A DNA stretch of 64,000 bases from Clostridia bacterium (GCA_017536475.1 JAFXHH010000004.1:31451-95450), one strand, 5' to 3'; shown: positions 38,530 through 47,023, counted from the stretch's first letter. Program-made: numbers and translations. Notes: a model not told the origin generated them from the sequence alone.

Positions 38530-39627
38530 ATGGATAATTCTACTGCAAAGATTAAAAAAGAAACAAAAAATAAGATCAGAGCTGAATTTGAACGTACTCC
38601 TCTTAAGGAAAGACTGAAGGCGAAGTTCCTTAATATGTACTTCATTCAGACAGTCGTAGTCAAATTGTTCAGATTTGTCTTCCTTCTCGGTATCGCATAT
38701 ATCGTTCTTTATCCCTTCTTTACGAAGATCACGGGCTCGTTTATGGCGCCTGAGGATTTCGTTGATACCACGGTTCGTCTTATTCCTAAAAACTGGACGC
38801 TTGATATGTACAAGTCGGTCTGGGTAGACCTGAACTACATAAAGGCATTCTCCAACACATTGCTTTACTCGCTTCTGTTGGCACTCCTTCAGACCTTTAC
38901 TTGCTGCTTGATCTCCTACGGTCTTGCAAAGTACAAGTTCAAAGGAAACAGCCTTATCTTCCTGCTTGTAGTTCTTACGATGCTTATTCCTCACAGAACC
39001 CTGCAGGCATCGATCTCGCTTAAGTTCACTTATTTTGATATCGGTGGCATTCTTTCCTTCCTCAGCGGAGGAGCATCGGTCGGCATAGAAGCGATCGACA
39101 ACGTATTGGCATCTATCAAGTTGTTGAATCTGCCCGAGGGCTTGAACCTCAACAATACGATCGTTCCCCTTGTGATCCTTTCGGTCACGGGTCTGGCATT
39201 CAAGAACGGTCTGTACATATTCATGCTCAGACAGTTCTTCCGCGGTATTCCCGACTCCCTTGAGGAGTCCGCATATATCGACGGATCGAACGACTTCAGG
39301 ACCTTTATTCAGATCATTCTCCCGATCTCCATTCCTATGATGATCACGGTATTCCTCTTTGCTTTCTGTTGGCAGTGGACGGACAACTTCTATACGGGTC
39401 TGTTCTTCATAAACTCCAACAAAGCTCCGCTTATGCTTGCACAGCTGACGGAAACTGCGATCTCAAGATCGTCGCTGGAGTTTGAATACGCAGGACGAAA
39501 CCTCTATGAGTCGGCGTTCCTTAATACTTGCGGTATTATGATAATTCTCCCGCTTGTTATTATGTACGTCTTCTTGCAGAGATATCTCGTTGAGGGTATT
39601 GAACGTTCCGGTTTGACGGCGGAATAA
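38530..39627 (+). CDS. Sugar ABC transporter permease (second pair, MalG type)
   Basis: A 365-residue permease, longer than usual through a basic N-terminal extension of about 45 residues and an inserted segment near 165-195 (GGILSFLSGGASVGIE). The EAA loop is EESAYIDGSNDFRTFIQIIL near residue 244. It is the last gene of the operon, with a terminator at 39641. Confidence 0.92.
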   Translation: MDNSTAKIKKETKNKIRAEFERTPLKERLKAKFLNMYFIQTVVVKLFRFVFLLGIAYIVLYPFFTKITGSFMAPEDFVDTTVRLIPKNWTLDMYKSVWVDLNYIKAFSNTLLYSLLLALLQTFTCCLISYGLAKYKFKGNSLIFLLVVLTMLIPHRTLQASISLKFTYFDIGGILSFLSGGASVGIEAIDNVLASIKLLNLPEGLNLNNTIVPLVILSVTGLAFKNGLYIFMLRQFFRGIPDSLEESAYIDGSNDFRTFIQIILPISIPMMITVFLFAFCWQWTDNFYTGLFFINSNKAPLMLAQLTETAISRSSLEFEYAGRNLYESAFLNTCGIMIILPLVIMYVFLQRYLVEGIERSGLTAE

Positions 39628-39640
39628 TTAAAAAGCTTTG

Positions 39641-39667
39641 GGCGGTCGCTTTTGCGACCGCCTTTTG
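39641..39667 (+). terminator. Terminator of the sugar operon
   Basis: GGCGGTCGC / GCGACCGCC with a TTTT loop, followed by TTTTG. Confidence 0.88.
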
Positions 39668-39675
39668 CTGCAATA

Positions 39676-39713
39676 AAAAATCTCCCACGAGGGTGTCCTC
39701 GCGGGAGATTTTT
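39676..39713. terminator. Second, bidirectional terminator
   Basis: AAAAATCTCCC-x-CGAGG pairs with CCTCG-x-GGGAGATTTTT. It backs up the sugar operon terminator and ends the minus-strand gene at 39750. Confidence 0.85.
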
Positions 39714-39749
39714 GCGATGCCGTGGCATCAGTTAAAGGAGATATTTGAT

Positions 39750-40451
39750 TTATTTTTTCTCTTTATATACCGAGATCTGTCTGTTTATCGCCTCGGCAAG
39801 CTCATCCGAGGTTATCGCGTCCGCGATGGGAAGGAGAAGCTCGCTTTCGTCGTAGACTATGCGGAGACAGCAGGACTTGGTCATAAACGTGTTTTTGTTG
39901 AACATCATTCTTTTGCTGCCGCGCTCGACCGTGACCGAGCTTATAGAGTCGTAGTTTAGCTCGTATTTGGTGCTTGTCATCTCGTCGGATATTAAGGATA
40001 TCTGGCGGTGAATGATGTAAAGTCGGTCGCTTAAGATCCTTATTTTTGCTCTTGAAAATTCCGACGAGCGCAGACTGTTGTCCTTGCGTTTTTTGAGCAT
40101 AACGCCGTCGTGGAGTAAATATCCTTCGGCGGTGTACTCCTTTAAGTGCTTCAGAAGCTTTGTCTGATAGTAGCGGTCGTTGTCTATGTCTATTTTCAGG
40201 TCTGCCATTTTATTTTGGATGTAATTATCCATATCCTGATCCGAGATCTTGCCCGACGCGCCTACGAGAAAGAGGATCAAGCCCGTGGGCGTGCCGATGA
40301 TCGCGAATATGTACGAGATCATGCCCCACCCGAGCCATAGAGATATGAGACTGACGATCAGAAGTCCGCCCCCGACGTATTGAAGGGTGTCGCTCTTTTT
40401 AAAGTAATTTACACTGCTTTTTTCCTGCTTTAAGTTCTTTTTTTCGCTCAT
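39750..40451 (-). CDS. Membrane protein with PH-like C-terminal domain
   Basis: A 233-residue protein of unknown function. A charged N terminus precedes two hydrophobic segments (about residues 27-44 and 46-66). The rest is cytoplasmic; the last 100 residues alternate short strands (ILSDRLYIIHRQISLI, NYDSISSVTVERGS, CLRIVYDESELLLPI) and end in a helix, as in bacterial PH-like domains. No catalytic motif is visible. It has its own promoter (40482-40510). Confidence 0.65.
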   Translation of the reverse strand: MSEKKNLKQEKSSVNYFKKSDTLQYVGGGLLIVSLISLWLGWGMISYIFAIIGTPTGLILFLVGASGKISDQDMDNYIQNKMADLKIDIDNDRYYQTKLLKHLKEYTAEGYLLHDGVMLKKRKDNSLRSSEFSRAKIRILSDRLYIIHRQISLISDEMTSTKYELNYDSISSVTVERGSKRMMFNKNTFMTKSCCLRIVYDESELLLPIADAITSDELAEAINRQISVYKEKK

Positions 40452-40481
40452 TTTTTCCTCCGTGAAGCTTTCTATATATAA

Positions 40482-40510
40482 ATTATATAGGATGTAAAAA
40501 GGCGAGTCAA
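40482..40510 (-). promoter_or_regulatory. Promoter of the 39750 gene
   Basis: Minus strand: TTGACT (40510-40505), 17-bp spacer, TATAAT (40487-40482). The remainder of the 40511-40674 gap shows nothing recognisable. Confidence 0.85.
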
Positions 40511-40674
40511 TAGACCATTGGTTGAATTGACTGTAGCATTGGTTGAGTTGTGTGATGTTTAGATGTTATCACGCGCTCTCATATATATAGTGTGTTTTTT
40601 TGAGAAAAGGTTTGGTGATTTTTTGCAAAAAGGGTGAAATTTTTTAGGTGATTGGATAAATGAGAGCTTTTGGG

Positions 40675-40717
40675 GCAAAAAAACGGAGAAAACCCGAATT
40701 TGTGGGTGTTTCTCCGT
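40675..40717 (-). terminator. Terminator of the spoIIGA-sigE operon
   Basis: AACGGAGAAA...TTTCTCCGTT stem; read on the minus strand it ends in seven Ts. Confidence 0.85.
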
Positions 40718-40730
40718 TGTTTTTGATGTT

Positions 40731-41456
40731 TTAAAGCTTGCCGACGAGGTCGTCGTGTAGGCGCGCGATTATGCGCTTCTCGAGGCGCGATATATAGGAT
40801 TGAGAGATGCCGAGATAGTCGGCGACGTCCTTTTGAGTCATCTCGGGGTAGCCGTCTAGACCGTAGCGGAGCACGATTATCTGTCGGTCGCGCGGCTCGA
40901 GGGCATTCACAGCACTACGTATGGTCTCGATCTCCTCGCGGTGCATTATCTCCTCGGCGGCGGACTCCTCCTCGCTGCCAAGCACGTCGGAGAGCAAAAG
41001 CTCATTGCCGTCCCAATCGACGTTGAGTGGCTCGTCGATAGATATTTCTCCCATTCGCCCCGAGTTTTTGCGAATATACATCAATATCTCGTTTTCGATG
41101 CAGCGCGAGGCGTAGGTAGCGAGCTTAATATTTTTGTCGGCACAAAAGGTGTTGACCGCTTTTATCAGCCCGCCCGTGCCGATCGAGATCAGATCCTCGA
41201 TGTTTATGCCCGTGTTTTCAAAGCGCTTGGCTATGTAGACTACGAGGCGCAGATTGTGCTCTATGAGCGTGAGTCGGGCGTCCTCGTCGTGAGGAAGGCG
41301 GCTTATCATCTCGCTCTCCTCCTCTCTTGTGAGTGGGGCGGGGAGCAGGTCGGGCCCGTTTATGTAATAAATGCCGCGCTTTTTGGTGAGTCGGGCAATC
41401 AGCATCAGCAGTCTGCGCCGCATTTTCATAAAAATGGTTTTGATCTTGGTGGACAT
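40731..41456 (-). CDS. sigE: Sporulation sigma factor SigE (pro-sigma-E)
   Basis: A 241-residue sigma factor that drives early mother-cell transcription in sporulation. The N-terminal basic/hydrophobic pro-sequence (residues 1-30) is the part removed by SpoIIGA. Region 2 reads [20 protein letters not shown] and [20 protein letters not shown]. Region 4 ends [22 protein letters not shown]. Both are near identical to Bacillus SigE. It follows spoIIGA by 35 nt with a GGAGA-like site. Confidence 0.97.
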   Translation of the reverse strand: MSTKIKTIFMKMRRRLLMLIARLTKKRGIYYINGPDLLPAPLTREEESEMISRLPHDEDARLTLIEHNLRLVVYIAKRFENTGINIEDLISIGTGGLIKAVNTFCADKNIKLATYASRCIENEILMYIRKNSGRMGEISIDEPLNVDWDGNELLLSDVLGSEEESAAEEIMHREEIETIRSAVNALEPRDRQIIVLRYGLDGYPEMTQKDVADYLGISQSYISRLEKRIIARLHDDLVGKL

Positions 41457-41491
41457 ATAATGTCGGTCTCCTTTCTTTACGGTGCCGCCAG

Positions 41492-42367
41492 TTATGGCTT
41501 TAATATTTCGGAGGGGATTATCGCGCCGCAGCCTGCGGCACTGTTTTTTATATCGGACGGGGCGATGAGGGCGTCGAGCTCTATCGAGAGCTGCTCGTTT
41601 TTCTTCGTCGTTATCTCGGCGGTCAGCTTGTCGGCAAAGGCGGCGACAAGCATTCCTCTGCCGCTTGCCGTATTGATCGGGATCAGGCGAAGTCCTCTTA
41701 TTTTTAATGGGTGTGGTTCTGTTCCTCTTGCAAAATCGTCGAATTGCTTGAGGTCGGTAATTTTGCCAAGCTCTGCGCGGTCGATAAGTATGACCGCCTT
41801 GCCCGAGAGCGCGTCCTTGACGAGATTTCCGCTATCCGCGAGCGCGCGGAGCGTTAGAGATTTGCCTTCTACCGTGACGGTCAATAAGCATTCCTTTACT
41901 GCCGAGCGTCTTGATATCAGCTCGCCGCTTCCGAGGGAGATCAATCCAGCGATCGCGGCAAGTGCTGCAAAAAGATAGGTCGAGATGCCGTCTGCCTCTA
42001 TGTCGCCAAGCGGTAGATCGAGGCGATTGAGGAGGTTAAATATCGCCGTCATACAGCCGCCCGTCATCATTGAGATCCCAACGAACAGGAAAAGACAGAG
42101 CAGGGTAGATGAAAATTTTCTGCCCTTATCCGAAAAGACGATAGCGCACATAATGAGACTTATACCGACGTCGATCAGCAAAGAAATAGGCGCGGCGGCG
42201 GTCAGGAAAAGCGATGCTACCGAGTATATTCCGCCGATGCTTGCTGCGATCAGCATTCGTCCAAGTCTCATTTTGCGGCGCAAAATCCGCACGCAGATAT
42301 ACAGACAGAGATAGTCCATGCTGAAATTGATGAGAAAGAGCAGATCGGCGTAGACTTCCTGTTGCAT
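41492..42367 (-). CDS. spoIIGA: Sigma-E processing peptidase SpoIIGA
   Basis: A 291-residue membrane-bound aspartic protease that cleaves pro-sigma-E after signalling from SpoIIR. Five hydrophobic segments (residues 5-150) begin with [20 protein letters not shown]. The cytoplasmic protease domain carries [20 protein letters not shown], with Asp-Ser-Gly as the catalytic motif (about residue 177), and ends with [11 protein letters not shown]. Its position before sigE is the classical arrangement. Promoter and candidate Spo0A boxes lie at 42403-42436. Confidence 0.95.
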   Translation of the reverse strand: MQQEVYADLLFLINFSMDYLCLYICVRILRRKMRLGRMLIAASIGGIYSVASLFLTAAAPISLLIDVGISLIMCAIVFSDKGRKFSSTLLCLFLFVGISMMTGGCMTAIFNLLNRLDLPLGDIEADGISTYLFAALAAIAGLISLGSGELISRRSAVKECLLTVTVEGKSLTLRALADSGNLVKDALSGKAVILIDRAELGKITDLKQFDDFARGTEPHPLKIRGLRLIPINTASGRGMLVAAFADKLTAEITTKKNEQLSIELDALIAPSDIKNSAAGCGAIIPSEILKP

Positions 42368-42402
42368 AGCTTACCTTTTCCTTTTGCGTTGTTTTCTTTT
42401 AT

Positions 42403-42436
42403 ATTATACGGTGTCGAGTGTGAAAAAAGTGTCGCT
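42403..42436 (-). promoter_or_regulatory. spoIIGA promoter region with candidate Spo0A boxes
   Basis: A minus-strand TATAAT (42408-42403) has no good -35 box at 16-18 bp. Two 0A-box-like sequences lie just upstream: TGTCGAG (42412-42418) and TGTCGCT (42430-42436), on the plus strand and 18 bp apart (consensus TGTCGAA). The known spoIIG promoter depends on Spo0A and has atypical spacing, which fits. The matches are imperfect. Confidence 0.5.
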
Positions 42437-42469
42437 TTGCGGCGGTTTGAAAATTTATTTTTGGGATTT

Positions 42470-42496
42470 AAAGACGCTCTGTTTCGGAGCGTCTTT
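42470..42496. other. Hairpin in the spoIIGA / Gfo divergent gap
   Basis: AAAGACGCTC / GAGCGTCTTT is a perfect 10-bp stem. No gene ends here, so a terminator role is not obvious. The 413-nt gap otherwise holds the spoIIGA promoter, the promoter at 42589 and the structured leader at 42661. Confidence 0.5.
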
Positions 42497-42588
42497 AAAA
42501 GCTTGACACGCGAGCGAGGAGGTGTATTGCCGAAGTAGTCTGAAATTGCATAAATATGGACAAATATTGCTGTTTTTGAGCAAAATTC

Positions 42589-42616
42589 TTGACAGGTGAC
42601 GTATTTATGTTAAAAT
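42589..42616 (+). promoter_or_regulatory. Promoter of the Gfo/Idh/MocA gene
   Basis: TTGACA at 42589-42594, 16-bp spacer, TAAAAT at 42611-42616 with extended TGT. The transcript would start about 35 nt before the structured leader. Confidence 0.8.
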
Positions 42617-42660
42617 GAAATGTAAGGATATAGAAACTTTTCTATGTGGAAAGAAAAACG

Positions 42661-42780
42661 GCGTGAAAGTTGCTTTTATCTAAACATAAAATGAACTGTT
42701 TCACGCGAGAAATTTGCCTTTGCGGCAAAATTCATCGATTACTATTTATGCCGCCGAAAGCGGCGGAATGGAGATTAAAT
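42661..42780 (+). ncRNA. Three-hairpin leader element (copy 2)
   Basis: It has the same architecture and spacing as 7016-7134. P1: GCGTGAAA (42661-42668) with TTTCACGC (42699-42706). P2: GAAATTTGCC (42709-42718) with GGCAAAATTC (42724-42733), one mismatch. P3: GCCGC (42750-42754) with GCGGC (42760-42764). GGAATGGAGATT then carries the ribosome binding site. P1 start to ATG is 120 nt here and 119 nt before groEL. Relative to copy 1, C-G became T-A in P1 on both strands. Confidence 0.7.
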
Positions 42781-43827
42781 ATGAAGAAAAATCTTGTTGT
42801 CGTCGGTTACGGCGGAATGGGCGGCTGGCATACCCAGCACGCGCTTAAAAGTGACGTTGTTTCCCTTGCGGGAATTTACGATATTGACCCTAAAAAGAGC
42901 GCTCTTGCGCGCGAGCGCGGTATTTTCGCGTACGATTCGCTTGAGGACGTTCTGAACGACGAAAAGGTAGATCTTATTACGGTCGCGATCCCCAACGATT
43001 CGCACATTGACGTCGTAGTCAAGGCGCTGAAGGCAGGGAAGAACGTCATTTGCGAAAAGCCCGTTGCTATGAACTCTCTTGAGCTTGACCAGATGATCAA
43101 GGCGGCAGAGGAGAGTGGAAGGGTCTTTTCCGTGCACCAAAACAGACGCTTTGACGTCGATTTCCTTGCTATGAAGCAGATCAAGGAGTCGGGTGAGCTT
43201 GGTAGCATTATCAATATTGAATCGCGCATTCACGGCAGCCGCGGTATCCCGAGCGACTGGCGCGGCGAGAAGGAGCACGGCGGCGGAATGCTTCTCGACT
43301 GGGGCGTTCATCTTATCGACCAGCTTCTTCAGATCTTTGACGAAAAGATAGAGAAAATATACTGCACCTTCGATCACATCACAAACGAGGAGGTCGACGA
43401 CGGCTTCAAGCTGACCATTTATTTTGAGGGCGGCAAGAGTGCTTACGTTGAGGTCGGCACTTACAACTTTATTTCTATGCCCAGATTTTATATGCGCGCC
43501 GAAAAGGGCTCGGCGATCATCACCGACTGGAGAGAGAAGTGCAAGGTGGCAAAATGTACCCACTGGCACGAGAGCGAGGTCATTCCCGTGCAGACTGCGG
43601 CGGGTCTTACCAAGACTATGGCTCCGCGTGACAGCGTGACGATGGACGAGTACGAGCTCGAGCGTCCTGCAAGCGACGTGCACGATTATTATCGCAATTT
43701 CTGTCTTGCGATCGACGGCAAGGCGACCCAGCTCGTCACTCACCCCCAGATGCGCCGCGTTATGCGTGTTATGGAGGCTTGCTTTGAGTCCGACAGACTC
43801 GGTCAGGCGATCAAATTCGACGATTGA
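42781..43827 (+). CDS. Gfo/Idh/MocA-family oxidoreductase
   Basis: A 348-residue NAD(P)-dependent dehydrogenase of sugars or sugar derivatives. The Rossmann fold begins VVGYGGMGGWHTQHAL (residues 6-21). The catalytic Lys is in CEKPVAMN (about residue 93), and the C-terminal domain carries GGGMLLDWGVHLIDQ with the usual His (about residue 178). ATG 42781 is chosen; the frame is open to 42670, but that part is the structured leader. The substrate is unknown; the following nagA and ROK genes suggest amino-sugar or uronate metabolism. A terminator separates it from nagA. Confidence 0.9.
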   Translation: MKKNLVVVGYGGMGGWHTQHALKSDVVSLAGIYDIDPKKSALARERGIFAYDSLEDVLNDEKVDLITVAIPNDSHIDVVVKALKAGKNVICEKPVAMNSLELDQMIKAAEESGRVFSVHQNRRFDVDFLAMKQIKESGELGSIINIESRIHGSRGIPSDWRGEKEHGGGMLLDWGVHLIDQLLQIFDEKIEKIYCTFDHITNEEVDDGFKLTIYFEGGKSAYVEVGTYNFISMPRFYMRAEKGSAIITDWREKCKVAKCTHWHESEVIPVQTAAGLTKTMAPRDSVTMDEYELERPASDVHDYYRNFCLAIDGKATQLVTHPQMRRVMRVMEACFESDRLGQAIKFDD

Positions 43828-43832
43828 TACAC

Positions 43833-43870
43833 ACGGAGAGAGGGTTTTTTAGGATCTTCTCTCCGTTTTT
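43833..43870 (+). terminator. Terminator after the Gfo/Idh/MocA gene
   Basis: ACGGAGAGA / TCTCTCCGT stem followed by TTTTTG. Confidence 0.88.
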
Positions 43871-43932
43871 GTTTTTGCCTAAAAGTCATTAAAAATGTGC
43901 TAAAAATAAGGAAAATTGGAGTCCTATTTTGC

Positions 43933-43961
43933 TTGACAAATATATGCTTATATGATAAAAT
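43933..43961 (+). promoter_or_regulatory. Promoter of nagA-ROK
   Basis: TTGACA at 43933-43938, 17-bp spacer, TAAAAT at 43956-43961. The 135-nt leader has CGGAT/ATCCG (43973-43987), GCCG/CGGC and a long-range GTGCGA/TCGCAC pairing. Confidence 0.8.
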
Positions 43962-44102
43962 TGTTTTGAATACGGATCAATTATCCGATGTGCGAAAACG
44001 CTTTGAAAAATCGGTGTAAGTTGCCGAAAATGCGGCTCGCACCCGGAATTTCATACATAGCCGTAGCTTCAAAAACTGATCTGAAAGGAACGGTATTACA
44101 TT

Positions 44103-45254
44103 ATGGAATTGACTTATATCGTAAACGGGAAAATAGTTCTTCCCGACGCGATCGTTACCGATAAGGCGCTCGCTTTTTGTGAGGAGAGTGGCAAGATCGC
44201 AGGACTTTGCGATTCTGTACCCGCTGATGCCAATGTGATCGACGCTGAGGGTCATTACGTTGCGCCCGGACTCGTTGACATACATATTCACGGATATCTC
44301 GGACAGGACGTTTGCGACGCAGATCCCGAAGGACTTAAGACTATCGCGTGCGGTATCGCAAAGAACGGAGTTACCTCCTTCTTACCGACCACTATGACCG
44401 TGGCAAAGGATGACATAATCGCGACTCTTGATGCGGTGCGCTCGGTCAAGACAGAGAGCAAGAGTTGGGAGGGTGCTGAAATTCTCGGAGTTCACGCCGA
44501 GGGACCGTTCATCAATCCCTCCAAGAAGGGAGCTCAGGCTGAGGAGAATATTCTTGTGCCCGATGCTGATTTCGTGCTTGAAAACGCTGATATAATCACC
44601 TCACTGACGATAGCGCCCGAGATGGACAAGGACCACGCGTGCATCAAGAAGCTTGCCGCAGAGTCGAACGTTCTTATTTCGATGGGTCATACAGACGCGA
44701 AGTTCGACGAGGCGATGAGCGCTATAAAGGACGGCGCGGCTCACGCAACGCATCTTTTCAACGCGATGTCGGCTCTCGCACACCGTAATCCCGGTGTCGT
44801 TGGCGCGGCCTTGGCATCTGACAAGGTGTCTGTTGAGGTCATTGCAGATACCTTCCATATAAATCCCGGACTTTACACCATCGTTGCGAAGCTCAAGGGC
44901 AGAAAGATGGTGCTTATAACCGACTGTGTTCGCGCGGGCGGTATGCCTGACGGTGAATACGAGCTTGGCGGTCAGCCGATCTTCCTTAAGGGAATCGAGT
45001 GCCGTCTTGCTGACGGAACTATTGCGGGCAGCGTGCTCCGTCTTAACGACGCGGTGAAGAACGTGCTCGCGCACACCGATCTCGCTATAAACGAGGCTTT
45101 CAATATGGCGTCGCTCAACCCTGCAACCGCTATTCACGTCTCTGACCGCAAGGGCTCGCTTGAGGCAGGTAAGGACGCAGATATTATTATTACCGATGAA
45201 AATATTCAGATCATAAGAACCATCAAGGGAGGAAAAACTGTTTATGTTGCTTAA
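44103..45254 (+). CDS. nagA: N-acetylglucosamine-6-phosphate deacetylase
   Basis: A 383-residue amidohydrolase that makes glucosamine-6-phosphate and acetate. Metal and substrate motifs are visible: APGLVDIHIHGYLGQDVCD (residues 57-75), GVHAEGPFINPSKKGAQ (about 130), SMGHTDAKFDE (about 198), HLFNAMSALAHRNPG (about 218), and LITDCVRAGG with the catalytic Asp (about 277). Length is standard. The ROK gene overlaps its end by 11 nt. It probably feeds amino sugars into glycolysis. Confidence 0.95.
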   Translation: MELTYIVNGKIVLPDAIVTDKALAFCEESGKIAGLCDSVPADANVIDAEGHYVAPGLVDIHIHGYLGQDVCDADPEGLKTIACGIAKNGVTSFLPTTMTVAKDDIIATLDAVRSVKTESKSWEGAEILGVHAEGPFINPSKKGAQAEENILVPDADFVLENADIITSLTIAPEMDKDHACIKKLAAESNVLISMGHTDAKFDEAMSAIKDGAAHATHLFNAMSALAHRNPGVVGAALASDKVSVEVIADTFHINPGLYTIVAKLKGRKMVLITDCVRAGGMPDGEYELGGQPIFLKGIECRLADGTIAGSVLRLNDAVKNVLAHTDLAINEAFNMASLNPATAIHVSDRKGSLEAGKDADIIITDENIQIIRTIKGGKTVYVA

Positions 45255-46629
45255 GGTTAATGCACCGCTTGATCCCGGCTTTATGCCGATGTCCGTTGTT
45301 TGTCGTGATTTTGACGCTGCCGTTAAGGCGGTTGGCGGCGACAAGCTCACTATCGCTCTTGAAAGAAACGACGGCTTGACCTCGACTTACACCCTTGAGG
45401 TATTCAAGGACGGCACGGGTCACGACGAGGAAAACTATGCTGTCGTTGAAAGACTTGCAAAGACTATGCTTTGGGCGCGCGGCGGCTACAAGCTGACTAT
45501 CGCGGGCTCCAAGCTCATCGCTGACAGAATCAAAGAGGACTACAAGGTTGGCGGCGCGCGTGAATTTGACCGCGACTTTATGTCGGGTATTTACGAGGCT
45601 GACTTCGAGGTGGTTCACGTGCCTTTTGAGGAGGCTCCCGTGGCTCACGAATCGCCCTCTCCCGTTGGACGTCACCTCGACGGATGCCGTATCGGCTTCG
45701 ATGCGGGCGGAAGTGACCGCAAGGTCTCCGCGGTAGTTGAGGGTGAGGCGATCTACTCCGAGGAGGTCGTTTGGTTCCCGAAGCTTCAGAACGATCCTCA
45801 GTATCACTACGACGGAATCCTCGACGCTATGACCACCGCCGCTTCCAAGATGCCCCGTGTTGACGGTATCGGCGTTTCGACTGCGGGTGTTGTAGTTGGT
45901 AACAGAATTATGGCATCCTCGCTCTTCCTTAAGGTAAAGAGTGAGAACCCCGAGGCTTTTGAAAAGGTAGTTAAGAACATATATATTGATATCGCAAAGA
46001 CCTTTGGCGACGTTCCCGTAGAGGTCGCAAACGACGGTGACATTACCGCGCTCGCAGGCGCTATGGACCTCGACGACAACAACGTGCTTGGCGTTGCTAT
46101 GGGTACGAGTGAGGCAGGCGGATACGTTGACGGAAACGGTAACATCACGGGCTGGCTCAACGAGCTTGCATTCGTTCCCGCAGACTTCAACAAGGACGCA
46201 ATGGTTGACGAGTGGTCGGGCGACTACGGCTGCGGCGTTAAGTATTTCTCGCAGGATGCGGTCATTAAGCTCGCTCCCGCGGCAAATATCGAGCTCGACG
46301 AGAGCGCTTCTCCCGCAGAAAAGCTCAAGGTCGTTCAGAAGCTTATGGGAGAGGGCGACGAGCGTGCGGCTAAGATCTACGAGACTATCGGTGCTTACTT
46401 CGGCTATGCGGTCGCTTATTACGCGCAGTTCTACGATATCAAGCACGTTCTCCTTATGGGTCGTGTTTCCTCGGGTGAGGGCGGTAACATCCTCCACAGA
46501 AACGCCGAGAGAGTTCTCGCAGAGGAGTTCCCCGAGCTTGCTAAGAAGATCTCTATCCATATTCCCGATGAGAGCAGCCGCCGCGTAGGTCAGTCTATCG
46601 CCGCTGCAAGTCTTCCTAAGATTAGTTAA
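45244..46629 (+). CDS. ROK-family protein with N-terminal extension
   Basis: A 461-residue protein. The first 145 residues form an extra domain I do not recognise. A ROK-type sugar kinase domain (about 150-460) follows: IGFDAGGSDRK phosphate loop, VDGIGVSTAGVVVG, VANDGDITALAGAM and LGVAMGTSEAGGYV. The usual ROK zinc motif (CxCGxxGCxE) is absent; the segment reads DEWSGDYGCGVKYF. Asp in VANDGD could be the catalytic base. GGAGG lies at 45229-45233. Coupling to nagA suggests an amino-sugar kinase, but loss of function as a kinase cannot be excluded. Confidence 0.75.
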   Translation: MLLKVNAPLDPGFMPMSVVCRDFDAAVKAVGGDKLTIALERNDGLTSTYTLEVFKDGTGHDEENYAVVERLAKTMLWARGGYKLTIAGSKLIADRIKEDYKVGGAREFDRDFMSGIYEADFEVVHVPFEEAPVAHESPSPVGRHLDGCRIGFDAGGSDRKVSAVVEGEAIYSEEVVWFPKLQNDPQYHYDGILDAMTTAASKMPRVDGIGVSTAGVVVGNRIMASSLFLKVKSENPEAFEKVVKNIYIDIAKTFGDVPVEVANDGDITALAGAMDLDDNNVLGVAMGTSEAGGYVDGNGNITGWLNELAFVPADFNKDAMVDEWSGDYGCGVKYFSQDAVIKLAPAANIELDESASPAEKLKVVQKLMGEGDERAAKIYETIGAYFGYAVAYYAQFYDIKHVLLMGRVSSGEGGNILHRNAERVLAEEFPELAKKISIHIPDESSRRVGQSIAAASLPKIS

Positions 46630-46636
46630 GAGAGGA

Positions 46637-46706
46637 TTATGGGGAGGAAACTTTTTGAAAAAAGGTTTCCTCCCCATACCCTACCTTCAAAAACTTTCAA
46701 TAAAAG
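46637..46706. repeat. Palindromic repeat and terminator after the ROK gene
   Basis: ATGGGGAGGAAAC pairs with GTTTCCTCCCCAT around a T5/A6 core (46637-46678). It is followed by the exact tail CAAAAACTTTCAATAAAAG (46688-46706) also found after groEL. Confidence 0.8.
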
Positions 46707-46728
46707 GGAACAATGGGTACTTTTTGGG

Positions 46729-46757
46729 TTGACAAAAGGGAATTTGTGTGGTAAAAT
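46729..46757 (+). promoter_or_regulatory. tRNA-Leu promoter
   Basis: TTGACA at 46729-46734, 17-bp spacer, TAAAAT at 46752-46757, 11 bp upstream of the tRNA. Confidence 0.85.
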
Positions 46758-46767
46758 TATTTAGTTC

Positions 46768-46850
46768 GCGGGTATGGCGGAATTGGCAGACGCGCAAGAT
46801 TTAGGATCTTGTGTTAATTCGTGCAGGTTCGACCCCTGTTACCCGCACCA
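46768..46850 (+). tRNA. tRNA-Leu (anticodon UAG)
   Basis: An 83-nt tRNA with encoded CCA. The acceptor stem is GCGGGTA/TACCCGC, the anticodon stem CAAGA/TCTTG closes the loop TTTAGGA with anticodon TAG, a short class II variable arm is present, and the T arm is CAGG-TTCGACC-CCTG. It marks the left boundary of the accessory region and is a plausible historical integration target. Confidence 0.95.
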
Positions 46851-46857
46851 AACAGTA

Positions 46858-46905
46858 GAAATCCGAACCCAAAGCCGGTAGGCGAAGGGTTCGGATTTCT
46901 TTTTG
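46858..46905 (+). terminator. Terminator after tRNA-Leu
   Basis: GAAATCCGAACCC (46858-46870) pairs with GGGTTCGGATTTC (46887-46899), followed by TTTTTG. Confidence 0.92.
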
Positions 46906-46918
46906 TGTTCGGTGATAT

Positions 46919-47023
46919 GTGATGTCAATTTGCTGTTGTTGGCATCACGCCCGAGCGCCACCTAAGTAAATATCCTTGATAGTTGATGCCAAACAAACAC
47001 ATTTTGAAGAAAGGATATTTACA
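46919..47023 (+). promoter_or_regulatory. tnpV leader with sequestered ribosome binding site
   Basis: TAAATATCCTT (46967-46977) is the exact complement of AAGGATATTTA (47011-47021), which contains the ribosome binding site of the gene at 47024. In addition TTGGCATC (about 46939-46946) can pair with GATGTCAA upstream (one G-U) or with GATGCCAA (46984-46991) in the loop of that hairpin. This gives two alternative folds. It suggests translational control; whether it operates is unknown. Confidence 0.5.
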
